A stretch of DNA of 64,000 nucleotides from Zygnema cylindricum (Eukaryota; Streptophyta; Zygnematophyceae; Zygnematales; Zygnemataceae), in assembly GCA_037447655.1 (NCBI GenBank), contig JBBHKE010002764.1, positions 1 through 64,000 on the forward strand, written 5' to 3'. Position 1 is the first letter of the stretch. Every line of letters starts with the position of its first letter. Under the pieces are notes generated by a model, which worked only from the letters and a program-made list of their open reading frames with translations, did not search any database and was not told the DNA's origin. Shown here one piece after another: positions 35,486-47,823 of the stretch. Both the position numbers and the translations under genes were made by a program.

Positions 35486-35510
35486 GTTAATGCTAATAGC
35501 GATTCACAGT
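35486..35510. repeat. Inverted-end motif (right partner of 25396)
   Basis: GCTAATAGCGATTCAC here is the reverse complement of the motif at 25396-25420, allowing two mismatches. The pair brackets the old Ty3 element and its LTRs. Confidence 0.4.
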
Positions 35511-35699
35511 GTACAACACGTTATAATACCGCTGCTTGCACGGATGCGGAGAGATCTCAAATGGGTATTGACCAATGTGGTTAGGTTTGTTTCCTTTGCC
35601 AATTTTCTTATAAAAAATTGTTCAATTTTGGGAATAAAACCCGCACTGAGGGCACTTTCCCATGTGATAAATTTAGGTTTTATTATGTCGTTTTCCTCC

Positions 35700-36388
35700 A
35701 AAACTTAGCCCACTACGAGAAAACCCGAAACCGTACCAAAAAAATGATTTTTTCACAGTAAAATTTGGGTCACTTTAAACTCTAAATATATTGCAGTTTG
35801 TCGTCTAGCGCGTTTTGACCCACTTTTGCGTCCCTCTAGCTCATCTTGTAACTTCCACTGAAATCACCTCGCGAGGTGATTTTAAGTAAAGTTTCATGAT
35901 TGAAATGAATAGGCAAACGTTGTCGCACGCGTCAAAGGTTTGTGAAAACTCTTATGCGTGGAGTACCCAAAAAAAAACCCACTACATGTTTACTGCCTGT
36001 GCTTGACTTTTTTCCGTGCTCTCTTTTTTGTAAAGGGGTCGTGGAGGGGTCTTGACCAACGGACGCCATTCCCAAAAGCAAAGTCTGTGAAATTGCCTCC
36101 CTCTCTCTCATTCTCCCACTACCGCGTTTATCTCACAATTATTTGAGTGAAAAACGTCAATATTGGTATAAAATGAAAGATCTCTAAAAACAATTTCTTT
36201 TTACTATCTTTGGGCGTATTTTGATGGCAAGTAGAGTGAGAAAGGACTAAAAAACAAAATCGGGAAACCATAGTGGAAAGTTTTAGAATTAGTGACGTCG
36301 ACCATATTATAATTGAGCGTAAAGTCAAAATGTCACAAACCCGAAAAATCTACAATGTCACAAGTAACTACAGTCGACGTCTAAGGGT
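35700..36388 (+). repeat. GGGTAC-end repeat family, copy 4 (split)
   Basis: Contains the palindrome AAATCACCTCGCGAGGTGATTT (35861-35882, a perfect inverted repeat), the GGAGGGGTCTTGACCAACGG segment, and the GACGTCGACC/AAACCCGAAAAATCTAC segment. It is cut at 36388 by the start of another copy of the same family. Confidence 0.6.
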
Positions 36389-37030
36389 ACCTTCGCATGT
36401 GCTAAAGTTACAGTTATTTTGTGTCGTTTTCCTCCATAACTTAGAAAAAAACGAGAAAATCAACAGCCGTACCAAAAAAATGAAATTAACACCGTACAAG
36501 TTAGGTTTCCTTACAACTTTAAATGTATTGCGGGTTGTCGTCTAGCGCGAAGTAGTTTGTAGTCTAGCGCATTTCGACCCATTTTTGCGTCATTCCAGCT
36601 CATCTTCAAAGTATATTTCAAATCACCTCGGGAGGTGATTTTAAATAAAGTTTTAGGATGCGAGCGAATATACAGACGCTGTAACACGTGTCGGAGGTTT
36701 TTTACAATTCCCTTGCGCGGAGAACCAATAAAAAAACCAACTGCACGTTTACGTCTTGTACGTACCGTATTTTGTATGCTGTTTTCCGTACAAGGACCGT
36801 GGAGGGGTCTCGACCAACGGACGCCATTTCGCAAAAGCATGAAGGCGCCTCTTTCCTTTCCCCTCATACCCTTCCTCAACGTTTCTGACCTAACCCTCCT
36901 CTCTCAAACACACGTGCCATCACACATACGGCGTAGGAAAAACATTGGGCACCATTCGACAAGCAGAAAGACGAAAAAAAAACCGCATTTCTGTGCAACT
37001 GCGAAAGGTATTTTAGGGTTTCTTCATAAT
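36389..37030 (+). repeat. GGGTAC-end repeat family, copy 5 (nested in copy 4)
   Basis: Begins AGGGTACCTTCGCATGTGC like the complete copy at 39427. It contains AAATCACCTCGGGAGGTGATTT (36620-36641) and GAGGGGTCTCGACCAACGG. It is truncated on the right before the AT-rich microsatellite. Confidence 0.6.
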
Positions 37031-37119
37031 TAATAGCAAATGCCATATTATCATTGTTGTACCTTCTTTATATTTTTTGAAGTAGCTTTATGGTGTTTTT
37101 GATTTAAAAACTTGTTTAT

Positions 37120-37579
37120 ATAACATGTGTATTTTTGTATATTAATGTGTTTGTGTACATGTATATATATAGAGAGAGATGTAATTATACATATAGAGCT
37201 GTATATAAACATATACAGATATATATATAAATATATATATATAGTCATGATATACATAATAGTATGATATATATAGCCTGCCTGCCTACAAGCCAAGTAC
37301 ATACATATGTATCTGTATATATGTCTATGTATATATGTATGTGTATGACTTATATATATATAGATGCAGAAAGGTAGGCAGTTTTCATTTACATATGTAT
37401 ATATATATGTATTATGTTATAAATATATTATTTATATATACATATAATACATATATATAAATATTACTACGAAGTGCTTGCCCGTCTGCATCTATATATA
37501 TATATATATATACATGTATATACCTAGTATCCATGTGTAGTCTCTCTCTCTCTTCTCTCTCTCTCTCTCTCTCTCTCTC
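37120..37579. repeat. TA-rich microsatellite passing into a TC run at the assembly gap
   Basis: Imperfect TA/TATG repeats dominate 37130-37520. A (TC)n run from about 37540 reaches the first N at 37580. Open frames shown through this area exist only because of the repeat and the Ns. Confidence 0.9.
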
Positions 37580-38407
37580 NNNNNNNNNNNNNNNNNNNNN
37601 NNNNNNNNNNNNNNNNNNNNNNNNNNNNNNNNNNNNNNNNNNNNNNNNNNNNNNNNNNNNNNNNNNNNNNNNNNNNNNNNNNNNNNNNNNNNNNNNNNNN
37701 NNNNNNNNNNNNNNNNNNNNNNNNNNNNNNNNNNNNNNNNNNNNNNNNNNNNNNNNNNNNNNNNNNNNNNNNNNNNNNNNNNNNNNNNNNNNNNNNNNNN
37801 NNNNNNNNNNNNNNNNNNNNNNNNNNNNNNNNNNNNNNNNNNNNNNNNNNNNNNNNNNNNNNNNNNNNNNNNNNNNNNNNNNNNNNNNNNNNNNNNNNNN
37901 NNNNNNNNNNNNNNNNNNNNNNNNNNNNNNNNNNNNNNNNNNNNNNNNNNNNNNNNNNNNNNNNNNNNNNNNNNNNNNNNNNNNNNNNNNNNNNNNNNNN
38001 NNNNNNNNNNNNNNNNNNNNNNNNNNNNNNNNNNNNNNNNNNNNNNNNNNNNNNNNNNNNNNNNNNNNNNNNNNNNNNNNNNNNNNNNNNNNNNNNNNNN
38101 NNNNNNNNNNNNNNNNNNNNNNNNNNNNNNNNNNNNNNNNNNNNNNNNNNNNNNNNNNNNNNNNNNNNNNNNNNNNNNNNNNNNNNNNNNNNNNNNNNNN
38201 NNNNNNNNNNNNNNNNNNNNNNNNNNNNNNNNNNNNNNNNNNNNNNNNNNNNNNNNNNNNNNNNNNNNNNNNNNNNNNNNNNNNNNNNNNNNNNNNNNNN
38301 NNNNNNNNNNNNNNNNNNNNNNNNNNNNNNNNNNNNNNNNNNNNNNNNNNNNNNNNNNNNNNNNNNNNNNNNNNNNNNNNNNNNNNNNNNNNNNNNNNNN
38401 NNNNNNN
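37580..38407. other. Assembly gap (828 N)
   Basis: No sequence. The left edge is a TC microsatellite, a likely cause of the break. The true gap length is unknown. Confidence 1.
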
Positions 38408-38899
38408 TAACGGTTTACAACAACCCATATAATTATCAAATAAAATTGACATTTTGTCAAACGTTACACTTCATAAAAGAATATAAGTCAAATTGCGTGA
38501 TAAAGATACAACATTAGCTGAATAATATGAAAATACTTCACATTGCAAACTGTTTTACAGTTAAAATGAACTATTAAAATACCCAACAACATTTGGCAAT
38601 GTCACATGCAAGTTTGAACTTACATAGCTGTATAGAAGTCCGTAAATGTTTGTCCCTATTTGAATACACTATGTTAATATGCTTTGTACCCGTTTTTGCA
38701 AGAATGGCGAAGAAGGGTGGTGGAAAGTACAAAGACACGACACGGCAAAGAAGAGAGGGGCGTTCTGTGGAATAGCTGAGCGCAAGTACGACAGTGTGTT
38801 GAAAGCCTCCACGTCGACAATGTCCCGAAGTCACAAAGATTGTACAGCGCGCGGTTGGACGTCTCAATTTGAATCCGAGTTGAAGTTTCACATCATTTT

Positions 38900-39067
38900 G
38901 GGTACCACATTACCTGTCACATTGTTTCGTTCACGTCTACGTGAGTCACAATTTTAAAGTAACACGTTATTTGGGTTTACATCCGAATGCTCTGAAAGTA
39001 GTACGGAGAATCTTCGCTAAAAACAAAGTTACAAGATTAAAGTTTCGGTTACATGCGAAAGTACCTT
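38900..39067 (+). repeat. GGGTAC-end repeat family, 3-prime fragment
   Basis: Contains GGAGAATCTTCGCTAAAAAC and ends GTTTCGGTTACATGCGAAAG followed by TACC, the right end of the family. It may be the right part of copy 4, separated by copy 5 and the gap. Confidence 0.5.
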
Positions 39068-39426
39068 TAGTTTCGTACACACAGATTTTAGTGTAGCCAT
39101 AAATACGCTACAGGATGTACGTAAATTAGGGGAGTATTCGGTCGACGATGGTTCATGTGATTTGGTACGGACTTACTTGGAGGATCGCGAACGGATGTGG
39201 ACATAAGACGCAATCAGTGTCGAGACATTTAATGCGACGGTACGAACTTTGAGAAGTACGCAGCCGGATTGATTTGTCGAAGCAATCCGATATAAAAGAT
39301 TCTTTACGGTCGATGGCGGTACCAACTTTAGTTATGTGGCGTGAGGAAAATCGGCAAGTATTACAACAGACTATTCGGGACAATGAGTTACTGTACGGCA
39401 TAAGCAGATCGTCTGATGCTAATTAA

Positions 39427-40386
39427 GGGTACTTTCGCATATGCTAAAGTTACAGTTATTTTCTGTCGTTTTCCTCCATAATGTAGAAAAAAAGTGAAAA
39501 TCAGCAGCCGTACCAAAAAAATGAAATTACCACCGTACAAGTTGCCTTACCTTAAAACTTTATATGTACTACAGTTTGTCGTCGAGCGCGATGTAGTTTG
39601 TCGTCTATCGAGTTTCGACCCAATTTCGCGTCTGTTTAGCTCATATTCAAACTTTATATAAAATCACCTCGCAAGGTGATTTTAAATATAGTAACATGAG
39701 GTGAGCGAATAGGCAGATGCTGTCGCACGTGTCGAAAGTTTTTGACATTTTTTGTTAACAAAGTACCAAAAAAAAACCCACTGCACATTTCCAGCCTGTG
39801 TGTGACTTTTTTCCGTGCATTTTTTTCCGTACAAGGGCCATGGAGGGGGTTTCGACCAACGGAAGCCATTTCGCAAAAGCAAAGTCCGTGAAAGCGCCTC
39901 TCTCCCTCTCCCTCTCCGACTAACTCGTCCATATTACAATTCTTGTAATGAAAAAAGGTAAGAAAGGTATCAAATGATAAGATCTATAAAAAATATTTCT
40001 TTTGGATGTCTTTTAGCTTATTTTGGTGGTTAGTACAGTGAGAACGGACGAAAAAAAAATTGGGAAACCATGGCGGAATGTTTTGGAATTAGTGACGTCA
40101 ACGCTATCATAAGTAGGCGTGACGTCAAAATGCCACAAACCCTAAACATCTACAATGTCACAAGTAGCGAGATGTCTACAACCGTCGCAATTTTGTAAAC
40201 ATCATCAATTGTCGCGAGTTTTCTACGCGTTTACAATCATCACAAATTACACCCACGTCTACATCCGTCACAATCTAAAGTTATGATTTCATTTCTTTAG
40301 ATAAGAATGCTTTGAAAGTTTTACGGAGAATCTTCGCAAAAAAACAAAAAAACAAGACTAAGTTTCGGTAACATGCAAAAGTACCC
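39427..40386 (+). mobile_element. GGGTAC-end non-autonomous TIR element, complete copy (960 bp)
   Basis: The ends are inverted: GGGTACTTTCGCATATG at the left and, read inward on the other strand, GGGTACTTTTGCATGTTAC at the right. Internal landmarks shared with the other copies are the palindrome AAATCACCTCGCAAGGTGATTT (39661-39682), the GGAGGGGGTTTCGACCAACGG segment, TGACGTCA-type sites, CCCTAAACATCTACAATG and GGAGAATCTTCGC. No coding capacity and no clear target duplication were found. Superfamily undetermined. Confidence 0.65.
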
Positions 40387-41995
40387 AAATACAACGGACG
40401 TTTTTGTACATACAAACAAATTAGTGTTGACTTCGAGTAGTGTGAGGAATCATCCTGGCTAACTTTTGCATTATGGACAATCACCGTGGGGGTGCTAATT
40501 AGCTTATTAGTATACATGCGCATTTGGTCTTTTTGTTGTTTTCTCAAATATAGGTGGCTCACAATTGTATATATTTATAAGAGCTTTGTAGAACAAAATA
40601 TCAATGTGTTAAGGAAAGTAGGGACCTAAGATATAGTTCTTTAGAGTTGCCGAGTGTAGGAAACGTAGATAAGTAACATTGTTGATAGTGTAGCTTTGTT
40701 GCTTTGAGATAACAAAAGAGTTTTCGAAGATATCATGTGTATTGAAGTTGTTAAGTGCTTTGTGAATTTGGTTCGTGTGTTATGTGTTATTTTATGTGTG
40801 TTGAGATCATTTTGTATGTATGTCGTAAGGTGTAGTTCTTGATGTGTCACAAGGTTAATAAGTACATGTAAGGAGAGAATGTCATTATTTATAGTGGACT
40901 ATATTACTCATCCCTGGGGATGCAATAGTTTGGGTGTTTTCCGCGCTCTATTTAAGAACAAATGACAACATGTACTACCTGTTGTGTCTTGTGTTTTTCG
41001 ACCCACGACCACATCAAGCCACGTCATCTTCAATCGTTACCTTAAAACACATCGGAGATGTGTTTTAAATTAAAGTATCACCTCATGAAAAGTAGAGAAA
41101 CATCATCAAATGTGCTAAAGGTTTTCAAAAAATTTGGACAATATCAAAGGGCCAGGAAAAGTACACGACATGATTTGTTTTCCGGTACAGATTTTTTTCG
41201 ATCTCAAGATTCCGATGAATTTTACAACCTCTGACATACGTCTCAAGATTTTGAGATTCCGATGCATTTTTTGACGACTGGACAAAAGGCGCAAAGGCCA
41301 AGGCATCTTCCTCAACCATGAATTTCACAAGGTGGAAGGTTTTATATCTATAATGTCACGCAAAGACGTGTGGCATCAGAACTAGTTACAAAAAATAAGG
41401 TGCAACAATAAAGATTGTGGAAATATACAATCGTGATAGTCTTAAGTAACAATGTCGTTTTTAGCCATTGGGACACTTTAAAATCGTGTTACATGAATCA
41501 ATACAAAGTGAGTGCGCAAAGTTGCAATTACAAGGGGACACGACATAGCTCCAAGTGCCTTTTAGGCAATTCAAGAGTACATTCAACTTGTCTACTCTTT
41601 TTTGTGTAAACTCTATTAGATTCTCTTGCAATTTTGCCTACTTTCGTGGTATATTTTTACAATAAACCTCTCGTGTTTAGTTATGTGCATTCGGTTGTAC
41701 TCAGTTGTGGGCTTTCTCCTCCATTGTGCATATTTTAGAAATAAAACCTTTGCTCTTATACCATTTTTGCTCAAATCCAAAATCCATTAGGCGGTCCTAC
41801 GTTTACGTTTAGTGATCATGATATCTTGTAGAATCTTCTATTTTTTCGGGTTAGTAAACAACCTCTCACCTATATTGGCTCATTGTGCTTTTTACCACGA
41901 AGGTTAGTAATCAAGTTTTCAAAATCTTACAAGATTCTCAAATATAAAGTTTGACTGGAATATTTGTATTAGCGGAGGTACTAAATGACTCATAC
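40387..41995. other. Unassigned DNA with one diverged palindrome
   Basis: No gene recognised. AAAACACATCGGAGATGTGTTTT (41044-41066) is a diverged form of the family palindrome, flanked on the right by TAAATTAAAG-like sequence as in the other copies, so a decayed family member lies around 40980-41110. Confidence 0.45.
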
Positions 41996-41999
41996 AAAA

Positions 42000-42240
42000 A
42001 GTTTCCTACAAAAATTGAATTTTGAAAACCAAAGTAATAATTTTAAAACGGAATGACATAAAGCCACGGCAACCTTTGAAGGTCGATAGATAACAAATGG
42101 AGCGTGAGACGATAATTTCGTTGGACTTGCATCCACCATGGCGGAAGGCGCATGGCCTATACAACGTGTTGGGGTGACATCGCGCATTTATCGTGGATAT
42201 TTTCATTTTCCAGGTGAACCAATTATACACGTTTTGCGTG
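42000..42240 (-). repeat. Unnamed repeat, copy related to 47310-47530
   Basis: On the minus strand, CCTTCCGCCATGGTGGATGC and CGAAATTATCGTCTCACGCTCC align with CCTCCGCCAGGGTGGCTGC and CAAAATTATCCCGTCACACTCC at 47415-47470. The type of element is unknown. Confidence 0.5.
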
Positions 42241-42704
42241 TGATTAGTGTTTTTGTGAAAACACTATCCACACATTAGATGGTTTGCGCAATTCCTCCGC
42301 CAATTTGGAAAAGCAAAAAAGTGAGTGGTCGAGCTTTATTTCCATACGCTTGGAGAATTGTGATAAGTATCCAGTAAACACGTTTCCCTAAAAAAAAAAA
42401 ACAGTGCAAAATTATACGAAAATAGAAGGCATGGAGTAAATAGCCTTACTATTTTGCTAATGGTGGTCCACCCTTAATCATTTTATTTCTGTTCCAGTAC
42501 AGTGGCACCACTTTGTCACGGGCATTGCCAAATTGTCATGATGGGCGAGTGACGCCAAATGTCGCGCTTGGGAATCATCTTCGATATTTTTGTGAAACTC
42601 CAGCTAAGATTTATGCGCAGCATTTGTGTAGATGCCATTCGACCTTCACGATGCCTAGGCGCATGAAAAAAAGATGTTGTCAAAGATTCAGCCTGGTGGA
42701 GTCC

Positions 42705-42835
42705 CAATATGACGACAAGCAGAGTCCTAACATGACGACAGGCGGAGTCCCAACATGACGACAAGAGGAGTCCCAACATAACAAGAGGAGTCCCAACATA
42801 ACGATAGGCGGAGTCCTTGCATAACCACAACGACA
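42705..42835. repeat. Imperfect tandem repeat, ~20-22 bp units
   Basis: About six units of the form GGAGTCCCAACATGACGACA, with variation in the last bases. Confidence 0.85.
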
Positions 42836-42839
42836 ACAC

Positions 42840-43475
42840 TCATTTCTCGCTGCAAGTGACATCTCTCGTGTAATAGATGCTACCACCAAAGAGGACAGCA
42901 AATTCTACACATCAACGATGATAGAAAGACATCACGCTAAAAAGGCATCCAAAAATTTACACATCTTTACAAAGAGTGAAAACGTGAACAAATCCTCAGA
43001 TATTAAAAGAATTACAAATGTTTCTCTAATGAAAGTCATGTATTTCATTAGATATTTTACAATTTTTTCTTTCTTCTCCTTAGCGGATATTATACAATAA
43101 AATAAACTCCTACTAAAACACTTCTTACGACCGACTACAAAGTACCACTTACTCTTCATAACACATTGAAAGTGATGACGCCAAAAACAAAGGCGGACGG
43201 GTGCCTTACAAAACATTTGACACCGAAATTGAAGGTTGCACACTACAATAAAATGCAACAAGTACACCGCAGTGAATAACTCTAAAAATTGTACCGTAAA
43301 AAATGCAATGTGCAAAATAATAAACTCATAAAACTAAAACTAAAATGAGTCTTCACAAACCTCTAACTAAGGCGTAGGACGTAACAAAGGACATATGATT
43401 TCCACAACAAACCTACCAACCTCCCTCTTTGATGTAGAAAACTTATAATAAAAATCATGCTAACCCTATTAGACG
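42840..43475. other. Unassigned DNA
   Basis: No gene, RNA or bounded repeat recognised. The 127-codon minus-strand frame at 42932-43315 has no family resemblance and an atypical composition. Confidence 0.4.
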
Positions 43476-43479
43476 ACCT

Positions 43480-44720
43480 TGTATGAGTACATTATTGGTA
43501 GCCTTCTTAGTTAGTAAATGTGCAACTTCTTCCAAGGTCGACATGTATACATATTCAACATTTTTTAGGTAACTAAGTCACGCGCAAAATTCCGTTGGAT
43601 ACGAACTTGCTAGGTACACTTATGAAAGACAAGATTTTTAACAACTGTCATGGAGCTCATACTATCTGTAATAATGTGCAAACAGCCAATCGAAATCTTC
43701 AATTCACCCAACATGTCTTTTAACCAAATTGAGGCTTTTGGAGCATGACAAGCTGCCATTACCTCCGTCAAACTTAATTCGGCAATTGGCTGAAAATATG
43801 AACTCCACAAAACCGTAGCATCGACGCATATAAACCCGTACCCTTACGCTGATTTGCCACAGACAATGGTGCCTCCCCAATCTGAATCAAAATAAATAAT
43901 ACATTTCAAGTGATCTGCCGATTTATGTATGAAGTCGATTTCAACTGTTATAACCAAATAGATAAATATCCGTTTTAACACCTCTAATGTTGTTTTCTTG
44001 CTTAGTGACAAAATCGACTTACATTTGAAACTATTGCCGCAATGATAGGCTAAGTACCGACATTTAGCTACATCAAACTTTGGGTGGCTTCTTGATAAGG
44101 GAAGTCATTTGTAGATTCTTCCTCCAATTTCGTTAATAGGCACTAGGGATCTATAGGCGCAAAAAATGGTTTCGCATTAGACATGCCAAACCGCATCAAC
44201 AATTGAGCTTGGCTCAACATTATATAACCGTAAAGATACTGAATAACTTCAATTTTAATTATGTAATGGACGTCTCCAAGGTCTGTTACTTTAAAAAGAA
44301 GGCACAATTAACGATAAACTTGTTGATTTTTTGCAAAGATTTTTTTTTTCCCCTTTGATGTAAATGCTTGAATTAGAAACTGCTTTTATAGAGCTAAAAT
44401 TGGTTAGAACAAAATGTAATTGTATTACAAATCTAAAATTGGTGAAAAACAAAATGTAATCAGAGATACAAACGCATATGCCTGCGTATAGTCGACTCCT
44501 CGTTGTTGAAATACTTTACAAACGAGCCTAGCCTTATATTTATTCACTTTTCCAGAAATACCACTGTTGGTCTTAAAGACCCACTTTGGGTCGATCGCCT
44601 TCTTCCCCTCCGGTAGGTCAACACTTTTGAATGTAGGATTCTCGACAATGGACTTTTACTCCCTCTCCCAATGATGCTGCCATTTAGACTCCAATCACCT
44701 GAATTTTTTTAGATTGGTGT
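43480..44720 (-). pseudogene. Ty1/copia pol relic (reverse transcriptase to RNase H)
   Basis: Minus-strand translation in several frames gives, in order from 44720: VDLPEGKKAIDPKWVFK and KYKARLVCK (Copia RT start), then TDLGDVHYIIKIEV and LLMRFGMSNAKPFFAPID (C-terminal RT, about 44030-44330), then FDSDWGGT, then LSLTEVMAACHAPKASIWL and IITDSMSSMTVVKNLVFH (RNase H, 43610-43810). The RT centre with the catalytic Asp pair is missing between about 44340 and 44470. Stops and frameshifts are frequent. No LTRs were identified. Confidence 0.75.
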
Positions 44721-45185
44721 GAGATTGGGCGTCGCCGACCTAGTTCTCGCAAAATGAATGCTACAGGAAGAAATTCTCCTCCCTAGTTGTCGAGATATAA
44801 TAACGAGAATTCTCGACATTTCCTCTTTTTCAATCGCAAGATTAGCGAGCCGGTTGCCTCCCTCTTAATTCCCATGTACTCGTCTTTAAATTAACATTTG
44901 ATTCTTTGTTTGTATTTTAGTCGTTTTGACTTGATGAACTTGATTTTGAATTAGTTGAATTTTATGAATTTGATGACATTTGGGAATTTGAATGTCAAGA
45001 TTCCATGTGAATGTCTACTTCAATGTTTAATGCTTGCTTCCCCCTCTTGAACTTGATAGCCGAATTTGGCCCAATGTCGGAATTGGATTCCTCAATGTCT
45101 TGGAATTCGGACATCTCGGCTTCCTCATGAAAATCCAAATTCCTCCGTGATTTCGCCAATCTTTCAATTGAAGAATTCCATTTAT
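44721..45185. other. Unassigned DNA
   Basis: No gene recognised. It could be further eroded Copia sequence, but I found no motif to support that. Confidence 0.35.
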
Positions 45186-45189
45186 TACC

Positions 45190-45255
45190 TGCACTACGGT
45201 AAATCTTCGCTAAAAAACAAAATAAAAAGACTAAATTTCGGTTACATGGGACATC
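45190..45255 (+). repeat. GGGTAC-end repeat family, 3-prime end fragment
   Basis: AAATCTTCGCTAAAAAACAAA then TTTCGGTTACATGGGAC matches the right end of the family at 40325-40386. Confidence 0.5.
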
Positions 45256-45599
45256 CCAAATATAGTTGAGCATGATTATACGTATTAAAAGCACACAAGG
45301 TGTAAAATAGGCGTAGTCCCATAAACTGATAAAAATGATTGCGGCATTTTTTTAAGACCTTGCTTATTTTACACCTTTTAATGCATTTAATGAGAAACGA
45401 GGATAAGAAACGAGGACCTTTCGATTTATGATTCCAAACGTGCTTAATATAATCCGTACAAGCCGTTTTGAACTTGCACAATTTTGCTTGGTGTAGAAGA
45501 ATTGTGCGGGAACAACGTCGCTTTTTCTCCTTCGCAATGGAGGGTTCCAATTTACAGTGGAAGAGTGCCCCAAATGTTGGTGTTGATATTTGTGTATTT

Positions 45600-46757
45600 T
45601 CTAGGACTGTAAATAGGATAGAAAAAGGCAGAGGCAGTCTGCCTCTAACTCCCCTCTCCAAGCCCCCACACTTGTTCTAGTCACTGAAGGCTAGATAGGG
45701 AGGTAGAGCCATGGCTGCCTAAGCTCTCTAGAGAAGACAAGGGGTAAATTAGGTAGACTTACCAAAAGTAAGTTTACGGACCCAGGAATTGATCCTGGTC
45801 CTTGCCGTCCGTCAACTTGCATTAGCCGTTAGCTGAAGCCGTTAAGTCTAGGAAACATATTGCGATATATTGGGTTTGATAAATATATAAATCGTTACAT
45901 GTAGATTAATTCGTTTAACAACGAATAGATACTTAGTGCATAGATACAAATTGATTTAGTACGAAGTACGGTATGGGGACAGAACAGATACCGCCCATTT
46001 GTTTGGATAGCGAAACAAATACCACGCGTCGAATTTCAGCGGCTAGGATTATAGCCGGTTTTGATCGGACAGCCACGATAAGCGCCGCGATCACGGAAAA
46101 GGCACTTTTGGCGTTTTACGGTCTTTGCCACGTCAAATGACACGTGGAGTGATAACATTGGATTACAGGAATTCCGGAGATTTCAGGAACTAATCCTTAT
46201 TTGACACGTGTCGACATTTTGGCCATGTCGTACAATGGCCGTACACAAAGTACACCGGCACCTGTACTTTTTTGTACGACACAGTAATTTGATTGGTGCC
46301 ATACTTCAGTAGATAGAGTTTTAGAGGGGGAATAGGACTTAGAAAATTTTGGGTAGGTACTGCCTCTCCCAGAGAGCACCCTGTATAAATGGCAAACTTT
46401 GGCCATCCATTACCATCAATTTACTTAACCATTTTAAGTGATTCTTTTTGCTGCACACTCAGGGGAGTCCACGCTACACAGGGGTGCAGTCGGTCACAGG
46501 TTTTGTCTGCCAGGGTTGCTGCATTTCTAAGGGAAAGTCAAAGTGGGTGTATGTGTCCAAATCTCATATTCTAATTTTGCATTCTGTGGTGGAACTGAGC
46601 ACACAGAAAGTGTTATTTCACAGGGGTGAATCTATATTGGGGTTCTGACTGTCAAGGGGTCAGTCATTTAGGTTTATATCAAGTTTGGAGTCGGCACTAT
46701 CTAGATTAGCTTCTTTGGATCTGCCTACTCTGAGGGCCAATGGAGGTCTCGGTTCCA
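45600..46757 (+). repeat. ~1.1 kb repeat with tRNA-like module, copy 3
   Basis: It is homologous to 32226-33240 from CTAGGACTGTAAATAGG to ATGGAGGTCTCGG. Landmarks: GAGGCAGTCTGCCTCTAAC, GTAGAGCCATGGCTGCC, the minus-strand tRNA-like segment GGCTTCAGCTAACGGC ... CCAGGATCAATTCCTGG (about 45780-45850), AAAGTACACCGGC (near 46245), and CTCAGGGGAGTC. It does not encode a protein. Confidence 0.7.
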
Positions 46758-47305
46758 TTTAACACATTCATGACATGTATCTTTCAATTAAAGAATATTT
46801 GACGCCACATAGCAATCATATAAGGATTTGGACACATCTAACGCCCGCTGTTTCGCCTACACTTTCGAGACTAGGAGGAACGTGGTCGGTGGTCGTCAAG
46901 TTCCACAAATATGGGAGAAGGTACATTGTCGAATATTGAAAGTGACTATACGGCGTGAGCTGCCTTTACATGTGCCAATTACTGAAATGTCGGGAGAAAT
47001 ATCCGTCGGGCCGTATAACAACATGTTACGAGGTCGGCGACGCTAAAATCCATAGTTGTTCAAATCGCGCGATTTTTTCATTTTTCCCCATTAAGGGTGG
47101 ACTTCCATTAGCCAAAAAGTGGGGTTTTTTATTGTCGGTTGTATTGTTTTGTACAGGTTCGTACAGATATATATTTTTTTCAACAAAAACAACATTACAG
47201 AAAATTGTCCAAGGTTGTAAGTGTAAAATACAACCATCAGATTAAATTACACTTCTAATCCGTGACGCCACGTTACAAACCCTACAATTTCTTAAGCCCG
47301 TGCAC
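46758..47305. other. Unassigned DNA
   Basis: No gene or bounded repeat recognised. Confidence 0.4.
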
Positions 47306-47309
47306 AGCG

Positions 47310-47530
47310 AGGACAGTTTTTGAATAGAAAACGTGTAAAAATAGGCCGCGTGGAAAAGGTCAAAAAAATCCACGATGAGCGCGCGCGTATGTGCGTACAT
47401 GTCGCAAGGGCCATGTGCCTCCGCCAGGGTGGCTGCAAATCTGCCAAAATTATCCCGTCACACTCCCACCATCGAAGTTTCCCGCCGCCTTTTTGTCGTT
47501 GCGTTTTGAAATTTTGGATAGTATATTTAA
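47310..47530 (+). repeat. Unnamed repeat, inverted partner of 42000-42240
   Basis: Shares the CCTCCGCCAGGGTGGCTGC and AAAATTATCCCGTCACACTCC landmarks with the minus strand of 42000-42240. Confidence 0.5.
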
Positions 47531-47823
47531 TGCCCTCTGTATGAGTCATAAATTACCTCCAACGGTACAGATTTTTCCTCCGACGGTACACATTTTTCCT
47601 CTGCGAAGATAGATATTACCTCCGCTCGTACAGATATTGCGTTCAGACTTTGCATCCTAAGATTCTTTCAAGATTTTAAGCATCTTATATTAACCTACGT
47701 GTTACCAACCACAATGAGGCACGCAAAAAAAAAGTGGTTTAATGTCGCAACCGAATGGAAGGCACGCCTTTCAATAAAATTTTATGTATAATTACTCAAA
47801 CGCCTAATAGAAGTCCAACCTTA

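Noticed and set aside
37412-38460. 300-346-codon frames across the gap
   Set aside because: Almost entirely N; they carry no information.
45242-45661. 139-codon minus-strand frame
   Set aside because: It starts inside a repeat copy and shows no family motif; composition and context argue for chance.
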